A DNA stretch of 64,000 nt, taken from NCBI GenBank assembly GCA_905235575.1, contig CAJOLZ010000015.1, positions 1 to 64,000 on the forward strand. The letters are read 5' to 3'. Made by a program: the position numbers and the translations under genes. Origin of the DNA: an uncultured Bacteroidaceae bacterium. GTDB taxonomy: Bacteria; Bacteroidota; Bacteroidia; Bacteroidales; Bacteroidaceae. The notes below the pieces were generated by a model. It was not told where the DNA came from. It saw only the letters and a program-made list of their open reading frames with translations, and ran no database searches. Below are positions 25,221 through 34,900 of the stretch, one piece after another (the stretch's first letter is position 1; every line of letters starts with the position of its first letter).

Positions 25221-26291
25221 TCACTCTTTCAGAATGAATCGCCGGTAGTAGGAGATGCAGAGCGTGGTGAGCGGCAGGGCTATGATGAGGCCGATGAAGC
25301 CCAGGAGGCTGCCCCAGATGGAGAGGCTCAGCAGGATCATGGCCGGATTGAGACCCATCACGTGTCCCATGATGCGCGGGGTGAGAAACATATCTTGTAT
25401 GGTCTGTACTACCGCAAAGACAATCAGCGCCGTGAGCAGGATGAACCAGAAGTTCTGTCCCGTGTCGGCGGCTTTCAGCATGGCCAGCAGGATGGTGGGT
25501 ATGAAGCCGAGCAGCTGGAGATAGGGCACCAGATTGAGGAAACCGATGAAGAGTCCCAGACCGATGGCCATCGGGAAGTCGATGATGAGAAATCCGATGC
25601 TGAAGAGAATGCCCACACAGAGTGCCACCAGCGACTGGCCGCGGAAGTAGGAGTTCATGCCGTTCTTCACGTCTTCCATCACCATAGAGGCGAACTTGCG
25701 GTGGTCGCTCGGGATGAGCTTCAGCATACCATCGGAGAGTTTCTCGTAGTCGGAGAGGATGAAGAATGTGTAGAGTAGTACGATGAAGAAACTGAATATG
25801 CCGATGGCAAAGCTGATTGTGCCCGAGAGGATTCCCCACAGTTGCATGGCCAGCCCTTGTGCGGCATCCATGAAGTTGCTCTGCTGGATGAGTTGCAGGA
25901 GCGAGTTGCTGTCGATATGTTTTGACACGAAGTCCTGCACGCGTGCCGGTATGTCGCTCTCGCCCAGGCGTGTGCTCATGTATTCGCTCACCAGTGTGCT
26001 CATGCGCGAACATTCGTCCACGATGGGCGGAATCACCATTATCACCAGTCCTGTCAGGACGGCCAGCACGATGAGCAGTGCCGCCATGATGCTCAGGAAA
26101 CGGCTGCGCAGGTGGGCCTTGTATTGCAGAAAGCACACCAGGGGATATATCATGTAGGCCAGCAACCAGGCCACGAAGAAGGGTAGCAGCACCGTGCTCA
26201 GCCGGTTGATGAGCCAGATGACTGCCAGCACGATGGCCAGGATGACAAGACCGCGGATGAAGCGGTCGAAGGTGATTTCTTTCTCGAACAT
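25221..26291 (-). CDS. AI-2E family (PerM-like) membrane transporter
   Basis: A 356-residue protein starting MFEKEITFDRFIRGLVILAIV. It has about eight membrane helices in the AI-2E/UPF0118 arrangement: two N-terminal helices, a long soluble region (residues about 95-165), and a C-terminal group with GIGLGLFIGFLNLVPYLQLLGFIPT and the conserved IQDMFLTPRIMGHVMGLNPAMILLSLSIWG. Family members have been linked to autoinducer or ion efflux; the substrate here is unknown. The longer track ORF (from 26417) starts upstream of the promoter box at 26387-26394, so it is rejected; Met at 26357 remains a possible alternative. Confidence 0.9.
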   Translation of the reverse strand: MFEKEITFDRFIRGLVILAIVLAVIWLINRLSTVLLPFFVAWLLAYMIYPLVCFLQYKAHLRSRFLSIMAALLIVLAVLTGLVIMVIPPIVDECSRMSTLVSEYMSTRLGESDIPARVQDFVSKHIDSNSLLQLIQQSNFMDAAQGLAMQLWGILSGTISFAIGIFSFFIVLLYTFFILSDYEKLSDGMLKLIPSDHRKFASMVMEDVKNGMNSYFRGQSLVALCVGILFSIGFLIIDFPMAIGLGLFIGFLNLVPYLQLLGFIPTILLAMLKAADTGQNFWFILLTALIVFAVVQTIQDMFLTPRIMGHVMGLNPAMILLSLSIWGSLLGFIGLIIALPLTTLCISYYRRFILKE

Positions 26292-26386
26292 GCTTTTATT
26301 CTTTTTTATCGGAGGTATCTGTTCTCGGTCCGGCGATGCCGTTGCCCGAATCTGCATCTTTCGTCCTTCGGTGTCTGTTTCTTCCA

Positions 26387-26418
26387 CAAAGTTACGACTT
26401 CTTTCGCTAATTCTCAAA
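26387..26418 (-). promoter_or_regulatory. Promoter of the AI-2E transporter gene
   Basis: Minus strand TTTG (26415-26418), 20-bp spacer, TAACTTTG (26387-26394). The predicted start of transcription is near 26380, downstream of the track's ATG at 26417, which corrects the gene start. Confidence 0.82.
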
Positions 26419-26462
26419 GCTTTCCGCCCGATTTATTTCATCCCTTCCGTCAACGTGGCGAA

Positions 26463-26543
26463 ATGCACCGTGCTTTTCGGGCTGACGCACCACGTTGCGA
26501 CAGCTTGCGCACCACGCTGCGACGCCCGTCGCACCACGGTGCG
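26463..26543. repeat. 22-nt-period palindromic array R3 (4 units, first degenerate)
   Basis: Units atgcaccgtgctttt, acgcaccacgttgcg, gcgcaccacgctgcg and tcgcaccacggtgcg with linkers cgggctg, acagctt and acgcccg, ending in a T run. It lies between the divergent AI-2E and rsmI promoters, where a terminator would not be expected. Confidence 0.9.
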
Positions 26544-26597
26544 TTTTTGACACGAATCAGTCATCACGTGCCGAAGCAGTGGAAATCGTACTGAAAT

Positions 26598-26629
26598 TTT
26601 GGTAGTTCGGCCACTTCTTCGTAATTTTG
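26598..26629 (+). promoter_or_regulatory. Promoter of rsmI
   Basis: TTTG (26598-26601), 20-bp spacer, TAATTTTG (26622-26629); ATG follows 20 nt later. Confidence 0.85.
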
Positions 26630-26649
26630 CCGAGAAAAGACGCACGTAG

Positions 26650-27360
26650 ATGGGAACACTCTATCTGGTACCGACGCCGGTGGGCAATCTGGAGGACATC
26701 ACCGCCCGCGCCCTGCGCATCCTGCGCGAGGCCGACCTCATTCTGGCCGAAGATACACGCACGAGTGGCAACCTCTTGAAACACTTCGATATACACAATG
26801 CCATGCTCTCGTATCACAAGTTCAACGAGCATCAGACCGTGGCGAGTGTGGTGGAGCGTCTGCGCGGCGGCGCAGTGGTGGCTGTGATCTCAGACGCCGG
26901 CACACCCGGCATCAGCGACCCCGGCTTTCTGGTGGCGCGCGAAGCCATACGTGCGGGCATCGAGGTGGTGACATTGCCGGGCGCCACAGCCTTCGTGCCG
27001 GCTCTGGTGAGCAGCGGTCTGCCATGCGACCGTTTCTGCTTCGAAGGCTTCCTGCCTCAGAAGAAAGGCCGTCAGACGCGGCTCGAGGCTCTGCGCGACG
27101 AGACACGTACGATGATTTTCTACGAGTCGCCCCACCGCGTGGTGAGAGCACTCATGCAATTCGCCGAGGTGTTCGGTCCCGACCGTCCTGTCAGCGTCTG
27201 CCGCGAGATAAGCAAAATCCACGAGGAGAGCGTGCGCGGCACGCTGGCCGAGGCATTGGCTCACTTTCAGGAAAACGAACCGCGCGGCGAATTTGTCATC
27301 GTCGTGGGCGGAAAAGAAGAGAATCGCAAAAGCGAACAGAATACAAAAGATAACCCGTAA
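26650..27360 (+). CDS. rsmI: 16S rRNA 2'-O-ribose C1402 methyltransferase
   Basis: A 236-residue SAM enzyme with the RsmI signature near the N-terminus: LYLVPTPVGNLEDITARALRIL, EDTRTSGNLLKHF, the glycine-rich VISDAGTPGISDPGFLVAREAI, and ATAFVPALVSSGLPCDRFCFEGFLP. It methylates the 2'-O of C1402 in 16S rRNA in the decoding centre. The last 12 residues are a charged extension. It has its own promoter and is followed 11 nt later by the coiled-coil lipoprotein gene, so it heads a likely rsmI-lipoprotein-hflX-fumarase transcript. Confidence 0.95.
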   Translation: MGTLYLVPTPVGNLEDITARALRILREADLILAEDTRTSGNLLKHFDIHNAMLSYHKFNEHQTVASVVERLRGGAVVAVISDAGTPGISDPGFLVAREAIRAGIEVVTLPGATAFVPALVSSGLPCDRFCFEGFLPQKKGRQTRLEALRDETRTMIFYESPHRVVRALMQFAEVFGPDRPVSVCREISKIHEESVRGTLAEALAHFQENEPRGEFVIVVGGKEENRKSEQNTKDNP

Positions 27361-27371
27361 ATATCAAACGT

Positions 27372-28226
27372 ATGAAGAAACTATTGATTGGAATCCTCGG
27401 CCTCGTGGCTCTGGAATCATGTCTGCCTTCGAGCAAGGCCGATCGTGAAGCTGCACAAATCGAGCGCGACTCGCTGCAGCGCATCATAGACGAGAAAGAC
27501 GTGGAACTGAACGACATCATGGGCACCATCAACGAGGTGCAGGAAGGAATACGCCGTATCAACGAGGCACAAGGACGCGTGACCATCGCCGACGGAAACC
27601 GTGAGAGTGCCAGCAGCAAGGAGGTGATTCGCGAAAACATGGAGTTCATTCAGGAAGCCATGCAACAAAACCGCGACATGATAGCCCAGTTGAAAGAGAA
27701 GCTGCGCGTGTCGAACCTCAATGCAGACAAACTGGTGAAAACTGTAGAAAACCTGCAGAAGCAGATTGACGACCAGGCACAGCAGATTCAGGAACTGCAG
27801 GCCGAGATAACTGAGAAAAACGAGCAACTGATGACGCAGGGCGTGCAAATAAATGCACAGGGCGAGCAGATTGCGACTCTGACACAGGACAACGCAGCTA
27901 AGGCTGCCACCGTGGCAGAGCAGGAAGCCGAGCTGAACAAGGCCTGGTTTGTCTTCGGAACCTCCAAAGAACTGAAGGACCAGAAAATCCTCACTAAGGG
28001 CGACGTGCTCAAGAACGGCGACTTCAACAAGGACTACTTCACGCCTGTCGACATCCGTTACGACAAGGACATCAAGTTCTACAGCAAGAGCGCAAAACTC
28101 CTCACCTCGCATCCCGCCGGTACTTACAAACTGGTAAAGGATGCCCAGGGACAGTACGAACTCCACATCACCGACCCGACCCGCTTCTGGAGCGTAAGCA
28201 AGTATCTGGTGGTTCAGGTGAAATAG
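27372..28226 (+). CDS. Coiled-coil lipoprotein (possibly Cbp1-like adhesin family)
   Basis: A 284-residue protein. The N-terminus (MKKLLIGILGLVALESCLPSS) has a lipobox-like LESC, so the mature protein should be lipid-anchored. Residues about 25-190 form a long coiled coil rich in E, Q and N (QQIQELQAEITEKNEQLMTQG). The C-terminal 95 residues (AWFVFGTSKELKDQKIL...FWSVSKYLVVQVK) look like a compact beta domain. The layout recalls a Bacteroidetes lipoprotein family that includes a collagen-binding protein reported from Bacteroides fragilis; that link is from memory and weak. Otherwise a conserved protein of unknown role, located between rsmI and hflX. Confidence 0.7.
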   Translation: MKKLLIGILGLVALESCLPSSKADREAAQIERDSLQRIIDEKDVELNDIMGTINEVQEGIRRINEAQGRVTIADGNRESASSKEVIRENMEFIQEAMQQNRDMIAQLKEKLRVSNLNADKLVKTVENLQKQIDDQAQQIQELQAEITEKNEQLMTQGVQINAQGEQIATLTQDNAAKAATVAEQEAELNKAWFVFGTSKELKDQKILTKGDVLKNGDFNKDYFTPVDIRYDKDIKFYSKSAKLLTSHPAGTYKLVKDAQGQYELHITDPTRFWSVSKYLVVQVK

Positions 28227-28265
28227 TGCGACAGAGGCCGCAGACAAAGAGAAAAGAGATTAGAT

Positions 28266-29564
28266 TTGAGAGAATTTAAGGAAAAGCAAAACAGCGAAGT
28301 CATCACCGAGACGCAGGCCGAGACCGCAGTCTTGGTGGGACTCGTCACACCTCTCCAGAACGAGCGCAAGACAAAGGAATACCTCGACGAACTGGAGTTT
28401 CTGGCCACCACAGCCGGTGCCGTCACCGTGAAACGCTTCACACAGCGCATGAACGGACCCAGCAGCGTCACCTATCTGGGCAAAGGTAAACTCGACGAGA
28501 TACGCGAATACATCGTCCGTGAAGAAGATGCCGAACGCCCCGTCGGAATGGTCATCTTCGACGACGAACTCAGCGCCAAGCAACTGCGCAACATTGAGAA
28601 CGTGCTGAAAGTGAAGATACTGGACCGCACGACACTCATCCTCGATATCTTTGCCATGCGGGCACAGACCGCAAATGCCAAGACACAGGTGGAGCTGGCA
28701 CAATACCGATACATGCTCCCACGACTGCAGCGTCTGTGGACACACCTCGAACGTCAGGGCGGCGGCTCGGGCGGCGGAGGCGGCAAAGGCACGGTGGGAC
28801 TGCGTGGACCAGGTGAGACGCAGCTCGAAATGGACCGTCGTATCATCCTGAACAGAATGGGTCTGCTCAAGCAACGTCTGGCTGATATCGACCGTCAAAA
28901 GACCACGCAACGCAGCAACCGCGGCCGACTTATTCGTGTGGCGCTCGTGGGATACACCAACGTAGGAAAGAGCACGCTGATGAACTTACTGGCAAAAAGT
29001 GAGGTGTTCGCCGAGAACAAACTCTTCGCGACGCTCGACACCACCGTACGCAAAGTTATCATTGACAACCTGCCCTTCTTGCTGAGCGACACCGTAGGCT
29101 TCATCCGCAAACTCCCTACTGACCTCGTAGATTCCTTCAAAAGCACGCTCGACGAGGTACGCGAGGCTGACTTCCTTCTGCATGTGGTGGACATCAGCCA
29201 TCCCGACTTTGAAGAACAGATTAAGGTGGTGGAAAAGACGCTTGCCGACCTGGGCTGCGCCGACAAACCTTCCATGATTATCTTCAATAAGGTCGATGCC
29301 TACACGTGGACTGAAAAGGATGCCGACGACCTGACGCCTGCAACGCGTGAGAATGTGTCGCTCGACGATCTCATCCGCACATGGATGACCCGCCTGGGCT
29401 CCGATTGTCTGTTCATATCGGCACGCGAGAAGACAAACTTCGACACACTGCGTCAGGTGCTTTATAACAAGGTGCGCGAACTGCATGTGCAGAAATATCC
29501 CTACAACGATTTTCTCTTTGAGAAATACGACATCGAAACAACCGAGACAGAAGAAAACAATTAA
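28266..29564 (+). CDS. hflX: GTPase HflX
   Basis: A 432-residue protein with the N-terminal HflX domain (AVLVGLVTPLQNERKTKEYLDELEFLATTAGA, TYLGKGKLDEI, DRTTLILDIFAMRAQTANAKTQVELAQYRYMLPRL), the glycine-rich GGSGGGGGKGTVGLRGPGETQLEMDRR linker, and a G domain with VALVGYTNVGKSTLMN (Walker A), DTVGFIRKLP and NKVD. It is a ribosome-associated GTPase that splits stalled 70S ribosomes under heat stress. The start is a TTG; no nearby ATG would keep the conserved N-terminus. It lies between the lipoprotein and fumarase genes with short gaps. Confidence 0.94.
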   Translation: MREFKEKQNSEVITETQAETAVLVGLVTPLQNERKTKEYLDELEFLATTAGAVTVKRFTQRMNGPSSVTYLGKGKLDEIREYIVREEDAERPVGMVIFDDELSAKQLRNIENVLKVKILDRTTLILDIFAMRAQTANAKTQVELAQYRYMLPRLQRLWTHLERQGGGSGGGGGKGTVGLRGPGETQLEMDRRIILNRMGLLKQRLADIDRQKTTQRSNRGRLIRVALVGYTNVGKSTLMNLLAKSEVFAENKLFATLDTTVRKVIIDNLPFLLSDTVGFIRKLPTDLVDSFKSTLDEVREADFLLHVVDISHPDFEEQIKVVEKTLADLGCADKPSMIIFNKVDAYTWTEKDADDLTPATRENVSLDDLIRTWMTRLGSDCLFISAREKTNFDTLRQVLYNKVRELHVQKYPYNDFLFEKYDIETTETEENN

Positions 29565-29579
29565 ACTAATAAAACAGCA

Positions 29580-31217
29580 ATGACAGATTTCAAGTATGCT
29601 CCCATGTTTCAGATGGGAAAGGACGAGACAGAGTACTATCTCCTGACTAAGGAAGGTGTCTCGGTGAGTGAGTTCGAAGGCCACAAGATATTGAAAGTGA
29701 CACCCGAAGCGCTGACACGGATGGCCAATGCAGCCTTCCGCGACGTCAGTTTCCTCCTGCGCCGTTCCCACAACGAGCAGGTCGCCAAGATTCTCTCTGA
29801 CCCCGAAGCGAGCGATAACGACAAGTATGTGGCACTGACATTCCTGCGCAACGCCGAAGTCTCTGCCAAGGGAAAGCTTCCTCTCTGCCAAGACACCGGC
29901 ACGGCCATCATTCATGGCGAGAAGGGACAGCAGGTGTGGACTGGTTTCTGCGACGAAGAAGCACTCTCGCTCGGCGTCTTCAAAACCTACACCGAAGAGA
30001 ATCTCCGCTACAGCCAGAACGCTCCGCTCAATATGTATGACGAGGTAAACACAAAGTGCAACCTGCCGGCACAGATTGACATCGAGGCCACCGAAGGCAT
30101 GGAATATCGCTTCCTGATGGTGACAAAGGGTGGCGGCTCGGCCAACAAGACCTATCTCTATCAGGAGACGAAGGCGCGCATACAGAATCCCGGCACGCTC
30201 ATTCCGTTCCTCGTCGAAAAGATGAAGACACTGGGCACGGCTGCCTGTCCGCCCTACCACATCGCAATCGTCATCGGCGGAACCAGTGCCGAGAAGAACC
30301 TGCTGACGGTGAAACTGGCCAGCACGCACTATTACGATTCGCTGCCCACCACGGGTGACGAGACGGGACGTGCCTTCCGCGACATCGAACTCGAGAAGCA
30401 ACTCCTCGAAGAGGCCCACAACATCGGGCTGGGTGCACAGTTCGGCGGCAAGTACATGGCTCACGACGTGCGCGTGGTGCGTCTGCCGCGACATGGTGCC
30501 AGCTGCCCCATCGGACTGGGCGTCAGCTGCTCGGCCGACCGCAATATCAAGGCCAAGATTGACGAGAACGGCATCTGGATTGAGAAGATGGATGACAAGC
30601 CCTACGAGCTCATCCCCGAGGAACTCCGCAACGCCGGCGAGGGCGAGGTGGTGAAAATCGACCTCAACCAGCCCATGAGCGAGGTTTGCAAGATACTGAC
30701 CAAGTATCCCGTAAGCACCCGTCTGAGTCTGAACGGCACCATCATCGTGGGTCGAGACATCGCCCATGCCAAGATAAAAGCGCGTCTGGATGCCGGCGAA
30801 GGCATGCCGCAATATCTGAAAGACCATCCCATCTACTACGCAGGTCCTGCCAAGACCCCGGCCGGAATGGCGTGCGGCTCCATGGGACCCACAACAGCCG
30901 GGCGTATGGACCCCTATGTCGATGAGTTCCAAGACCACGGAGGTTCGCTCATCATGCTGGCCAAGGGCAATCGCTCGCAGGCTGTCACCGATGCCTGCCG
31001 CAAGCACGGAGGCTTCTACCTCGGCTCCATTGGCGGTCCGGCAGCCATCCTGGCACAGAACAATATCAAGAGCATCGAGTGTGTGGAATATCCCGAACTG
31101 GGCATGGAGGCCATTTGGAAAATCGAGGTCGAGGACTTCCCCGCCTTCATCCTCGTCGACGACAAGGGTAACGACTTCTTCAAGCAACTCAAGCCTTGCT
31201 GCCCCAAGAATAAATAA
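29580..31217 (+). CDS. fum: Class I fumarate hydratase (iron-sulfur)
   Basis: A 545-residue protein matching the one-polypeptide class I fumarases (FumA/FumB, about 545-550 residues). The N-terminal alpha domain contains [12 protein letters not shown] with a cluster cysteine and the [11 protein letters not shown] segment; the C-terminal beta domain contains [26 protein letters not shown]. Catalyses fumarate to malate interconversion; in anaerobic Bacteroidales this runs in the reductive branch from oxaloacetate to succinate. Use of an oxygen-sensitive [4Fe-4S] enzyme fits an anaerobe. It is 15 nt downstream of hflX. Confidence 0.96.
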   Translation: MTDFKYAPMFQMGKDETEYYLLTKEGVSVSEFEGHKILKVTPEALTRMANAAFRDVSFLLRRSHNEQVAKILSDPEASDNDKYVALTFLRNAEVSAKGKLPLCQDTGTAIIHGEKGQQVWTGFCDEEALSLGVFKTYTEENLRYSQNAPLNMYDEVNTKCNLPAQIDIEATEGMEYRFLMVTKGGGSANKTYLYQETKARIQNPGTLIPFLVEKMKTLGTAACPPYHIAIVIGGTSAEKNLLTVKLASTHYYDSLPTTGDETGRAFRDIELEKQLLEEAHNIGLGAQFGGKYMAHDVRVVRLPRHGASCPIGLGVSCSADRNIKAKIDENGIWIEKMDDKPYELIPEELRNAGEGEVVKIDLNQPMSEVCKILTKYPVSTRLSLNGTIIVGRDIAHAKIKARLDAGEGMPQYLKDHPIYYAGPAKTPAGMACGSMGPTTAGRMDPYVDEFQDHGGSLIMLAKGNRSQAVTDACRKHGGFYLGSIGGPAAILAQNNIKSIECVEYPELGMEAIWKIEVEDFPAFILVDDKGNDFFKQLKPCCPKNK

Positions 31218-31245
31218 TGTATAAGCCACTCAATTTGGTAACATC

Positions 31246-31704
31246 ATGAGTGAAGAAACTTATGCAGTGGGCGTTGACCCCATCCAGCCAGCGCTCATCG
31301 TAACCGAGGAAATGAAGGCGACCCTTCGGAGTTCAGTCCGTTGGGCCAAATTCTTGCTGGTTGTTATGACCATCATGCTCGTTCTCCTTCTCTGCCTTGG
31401 CGTCGTTCTCATCATTTTTGCCAATAAATCGACTCTGCTCATCCTCCCCTATGCATCATCGGAGCTTTTCGTGCAGGGCATTATCGACGTCGTTCTCGTC
31501 CTCTTGCTGATATACCCCCTTGTCAAGGGTTATATCTTTTGCAAAAGCATCCGGAGGGCGTGTGACACAGACAGCGAGACTGAGCTTGCGCGCGGATTAT
31601 CCGCCATGCGCTTGTGGTTGCGTTTCTATGGCATCCTCACCATCATCGCTCTCGTCCTCTATCCGCTGCTCGCCATCGGATTCATTATCGCCAGGTCTGA
31701 CTGA
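31246..31704 (+). CDS. Small integral membrane protein of unknown function (DUF5362-like?)
   Basis: A 152-residue protein with a hydrophilic N-terminus (1-28) and three to four membrane helices (about 30-57, 63-88 and 118-148). The segment RWAKFLLVVMTIMLVLLL and a cytoplasmic loop with Arg and charged residues (CKSIRRACDTDSETELARGLSAMRLWLRFYG) resemble a Bacteroidetes DUF of small membrane proteins, but the assignment is weak. It is 28 nt downstream of fumarase and ends just before array R4, so it is probably the last gene of the rsmI operon. Confidence 0.7.
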   Translation: MSEETYAVGVDPIQPALIVTEEMKATLRSSVRWAKFLLVVMTIMLVLLLCLGVVLIIFANKSTLLILPYASSELFVQGIIDVVLVLLLIYPLVKGYIFCKSIRRACDTDSETELARGLSAMRLWLRFYGILTIIALVLYPLLAIGFIIARSD

Positions 31705-31739
31705 ACAGTTTCGGAGGGCCTGACTGAGAAATGTTAAAA

Positions 31740-31820
31740 ACGCACCGTGGTGCGTTGGCCATCGCAACGTGCTGCGTCGGGCGTCGCACCGTGGTGCGTT
31801 TCCTGTCGGTCCACGGTGTT
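31740..31820. repeat. 22-nt-period palindromic array R4 (4 units, last degenerate)
   Basis: Units acgcaccgtggtgcg, tcgcaacgtgctgcg, tcgcaccgtggtgcg and tcggtccacggtgtt with linkers ttggcca, tcgggcg and tttcctg. Immediately precedes a separate strong terminator hairpin, so the array is not itself the only terminator of this convergent gap. Confidence 0.9.
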
Positions 31821-31827
31821 CGTGAGG

Positions 31828-31870
31828 AAAGCCCTGCTGCATCCTCGTCCGGAGGAGACAGCAGGGCTTT
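31828..31870. terminator. Bidirectional terminator between the membrane protein and GH2 genes
   Basis: aaagccctgctg and cagcagggcttt form a perfect 12-bp stem; an inner tcctc/ggagga pair extends it. A and T runs flank both sides. Confidence 0.9.
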
Positions 31871-31906
31871 GTCATGCCTGCGTGGCACGTGTGTGCTGCG
31901 GTTCGG

Positions 31907-34900
31907 TCAGTCTTGGCGTTTGGGCAGGTTGAATCCTGTAAGGAGCAGTCGCGGCTGGCCGGCATGGACATCCTCGTCGTGCCATTCGACGCTGACCGGC
32001 ATCTGCTCGCCCGGCATCAAGTGGAAATAATTCTGGCTGTAGAATACAGGCAGAATCTGGTTGCCATCGCCGTCCACCAGCGAGAGACGCAGCATGAGGG
32101 CGGGCTCGCTGCCGGTGTTGGTCACGAGATATTGTCCCGGAGCATCGCCTGCGGTGAGGCTCACCTGGGCCGTGGGTAGCGTGAAGAGGTCCTGCTGCGA
32201 CGGTGTGGTGGAGAGGACGTATACGTTTTTCGACGGCTGCGCTTCGCCAGCCTCGCTCTGGATGGAGAGGGAGAGGAAATAGGTGCCTTCGTAGCCCTCG
32301 GGAGCGCCAGCCCAGAAACAGTCGATGGTGGTGTCGGTGAGCGATTCCACGCGTGCAGTGCGCTGCCACAGAGGACTTCCGTGCAGGTCGTAGATGGTGG
32401 CTTCGATGGTGACGAGGCTGCTCGGTGCCGAGAGGTTGACCATCTGCACCATACCCGTGAGCGCGTTGTACTGGGCGTGAAGGGGTTCGCAGGCCTTACG
32501 CACGCCAAAGTAGGCGGCGGTGGGTGCCAGGTAGTAGTCGTAGGTCTGCCATACCATCGACGGCCAACACGGGTGGCTCATCCAGATGAGGAGTCCCTGG
32601 CGCTGCGTGTTCGAGGCCTCGTACATGGCGCGGTATCCGTCGTAGTTCTGCCATTGGGCTATCGCAGCGTAGGCCGAGACGCCGGGCTCTCGCAGGGGAC
32701 CGAAGCGGTTGAGCAGAATCTGATTGAAAGATGAACCGGCCTGCGCACCCTGCTGCGTGAAGTCGTGCTGCCCCCAGGCATCGCCCTGCGGCCACAGATG
32801 TTCTGTCGTCATCATGCGCCTGAGACTTTCGGCTTCGGGTATGTTGGGCATTCCCCGTTCGGTGTGTAGCTTGCCCGTCTGCTTCTCGAAATACTCCTCC
32901 ACCGGTCGTGCCTGATAGGGCCCGTGGCCGCTGACACCGTCGTCGGCAGAGCTCGGAATGTAGAGCGAACCCGGGAGCAACTGGCTGGTGATGCGCTTCA
33001 GCTGGGTGTTGATGGTCTCAGGAGGATAGCCCTCGTTGCGTCCGCAGAAGAGTGCGATGGATGCATGATGGCGGATGCGGCGGACATAGTCGGTGGCGTT
33101 TTGGAGGAACATGCGCTCGTCGTCCGGGTTAGGTCCGTCCACGGGATTGGCGAGCCAGAAGTCCTGCCACACCATCACACCGTAGCGGTCGCAGGCTTCG
33201 TAGAATTCCTCGTCGCCCGTCTGTCCCACCCAGTTCCGAATCATGTTGCAGTTCATCTCGCGGTGGTATCTGACGGCTGCGTCGTACTCTCTACCTCGAT
33301 AGTTGAGGTGATTCTCGGGGAAGCCCCAGTTGCCGCCAAGGGGTACGAGCCGCTGACCGTTGACATATATCTGCAACTGGCTCATTTCGTCCTTGTAGGT
33401 CACTTCACGAATGCCCGCCTTATAAGAGATGGCGACGCTGTCGGTCGACGCTGCCGATGTGTTCGGGAAGAAGGCAAAGCCGGCATCGTAAAGGAAGGGC
33501 TCGCCGTATCCCACAGGCCACCAGAGCTGCATTTCCTGCTGGCGGAGCTGTGCGAACTGGGCAGGATTGAAGGTGATTTCGCTTTCGGACTCAGGTTCTA
33601 TAAGTACGTTCTTCTCGAAACGAATGTCTCCGATGTGACCTTGCAGAAGTCCTGCCACCTGTTCTCTGGAATAGTTGTGCAGGACGACCCGCGGTGTCAT
33701 TGTGGCGCGACCGTCAGTGAGTGTCGTGGTCACTAAGGGGTCGGATACGGTGACGGCGCTGGTGGCGGTCAGATAGACGTCGTTCCAGATGCCGATGTCG
33801 CGGCCGGGGATGGTGGTAATCCAGTCCCATCCGATGGTGGCATGGAATGTGGGATTGTCCGCTCCCAGCACGCCGCCGTTGAAACTGGTGTTCAGTTGTG
33901 TCTTGGTTTTGCGTGCTCCCGGATGAGCTGTGCGCCGGATAATCACTTCGAGCTGGTTCTCACCCTTCTTGAGGTATTCCGAGATGTCGAACTGTCCGCG
34001 CTTGAAGGCTCCTTCGATGCGCCCCAGTCGCTCCCCGTTCAGCCATACGTCGGCTTTCCAATTGATGCCGTCGAAGTTGAGCAACACGTGTTTGTCTGCC
34101 ATCTCCTTGGGCACCGTGAACGTGCGGCGATAGCGGAAATCGCGGTTGAAGTATGTTTCGGAAATCATCGACAACTGGTCATCGAAGTTCGGGTCGGGCA
34201 GTGCACCGGCGTTGTAGTAGGACGAAAGGACCGTAGCCGGCACGGTGGCAACAATCTCGGGGCCGCAGGCTTCGGGGCGTTCTTTATTGTCTGTGGCTTG
34301 AGGTCTGAGGGGGCAGAGCGTCCATGCACCTCCGTTCAGATAGTATCTGTCTCCCTTCCATCCTGCTTCGGGTTGCGGTTGTGGTGAAACACCGCCGCGC
34401 CCCATCACTTCCATCTCAGAGATTGCTGCTGCTCCGTCGGTGGTTACGCGTACATATCGTGCCTTTTGGTTCATGTGAAGCACGGTTGCGCGCGTCGAGC
34501 AGGTCAGTTTTCCGACGGGTGTCCATTGCTGTGCGTCGTTCGAGATGTCGATGGAACATGTGCCGGAGGGCAGGGCTGGGTGGAGCTTCACGGATGTTAT
34601 GCTGGCTACGTCGCCGAGGTCAACATAGGCCCACTCAGGTCCGTCGGTGAGCCATGTGCTGCTGAAATGTTGCGAGGGCAGCAGCGTGTGCACGTCTTCT
34701 CCGTTCTTGCGCAACGTGATTTCCTTTATCGACCAATAGAGCGCATTGCCCTCTTGCAGCGTGAATTTCAGTTGGTTGAAAGTGCGAAGGCCCTCCAATG
34801 AGAATGCCTCTTTCAGTGTTCGTGCCGGTTTGCCTCCGTCTTCGGTCTGTTTGTTGGGGTCGCTGCTCACCTTGCCGCGATATGGTGTTCCCGGCAGTTC

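Noticed and set aside
28986-31229. 747-aa minus-strand ORF across hflX and fumarase
   Set aside because: Antisense to two strongly conserved enzymes; no start context, domain or hydrophobic pattern of its own.
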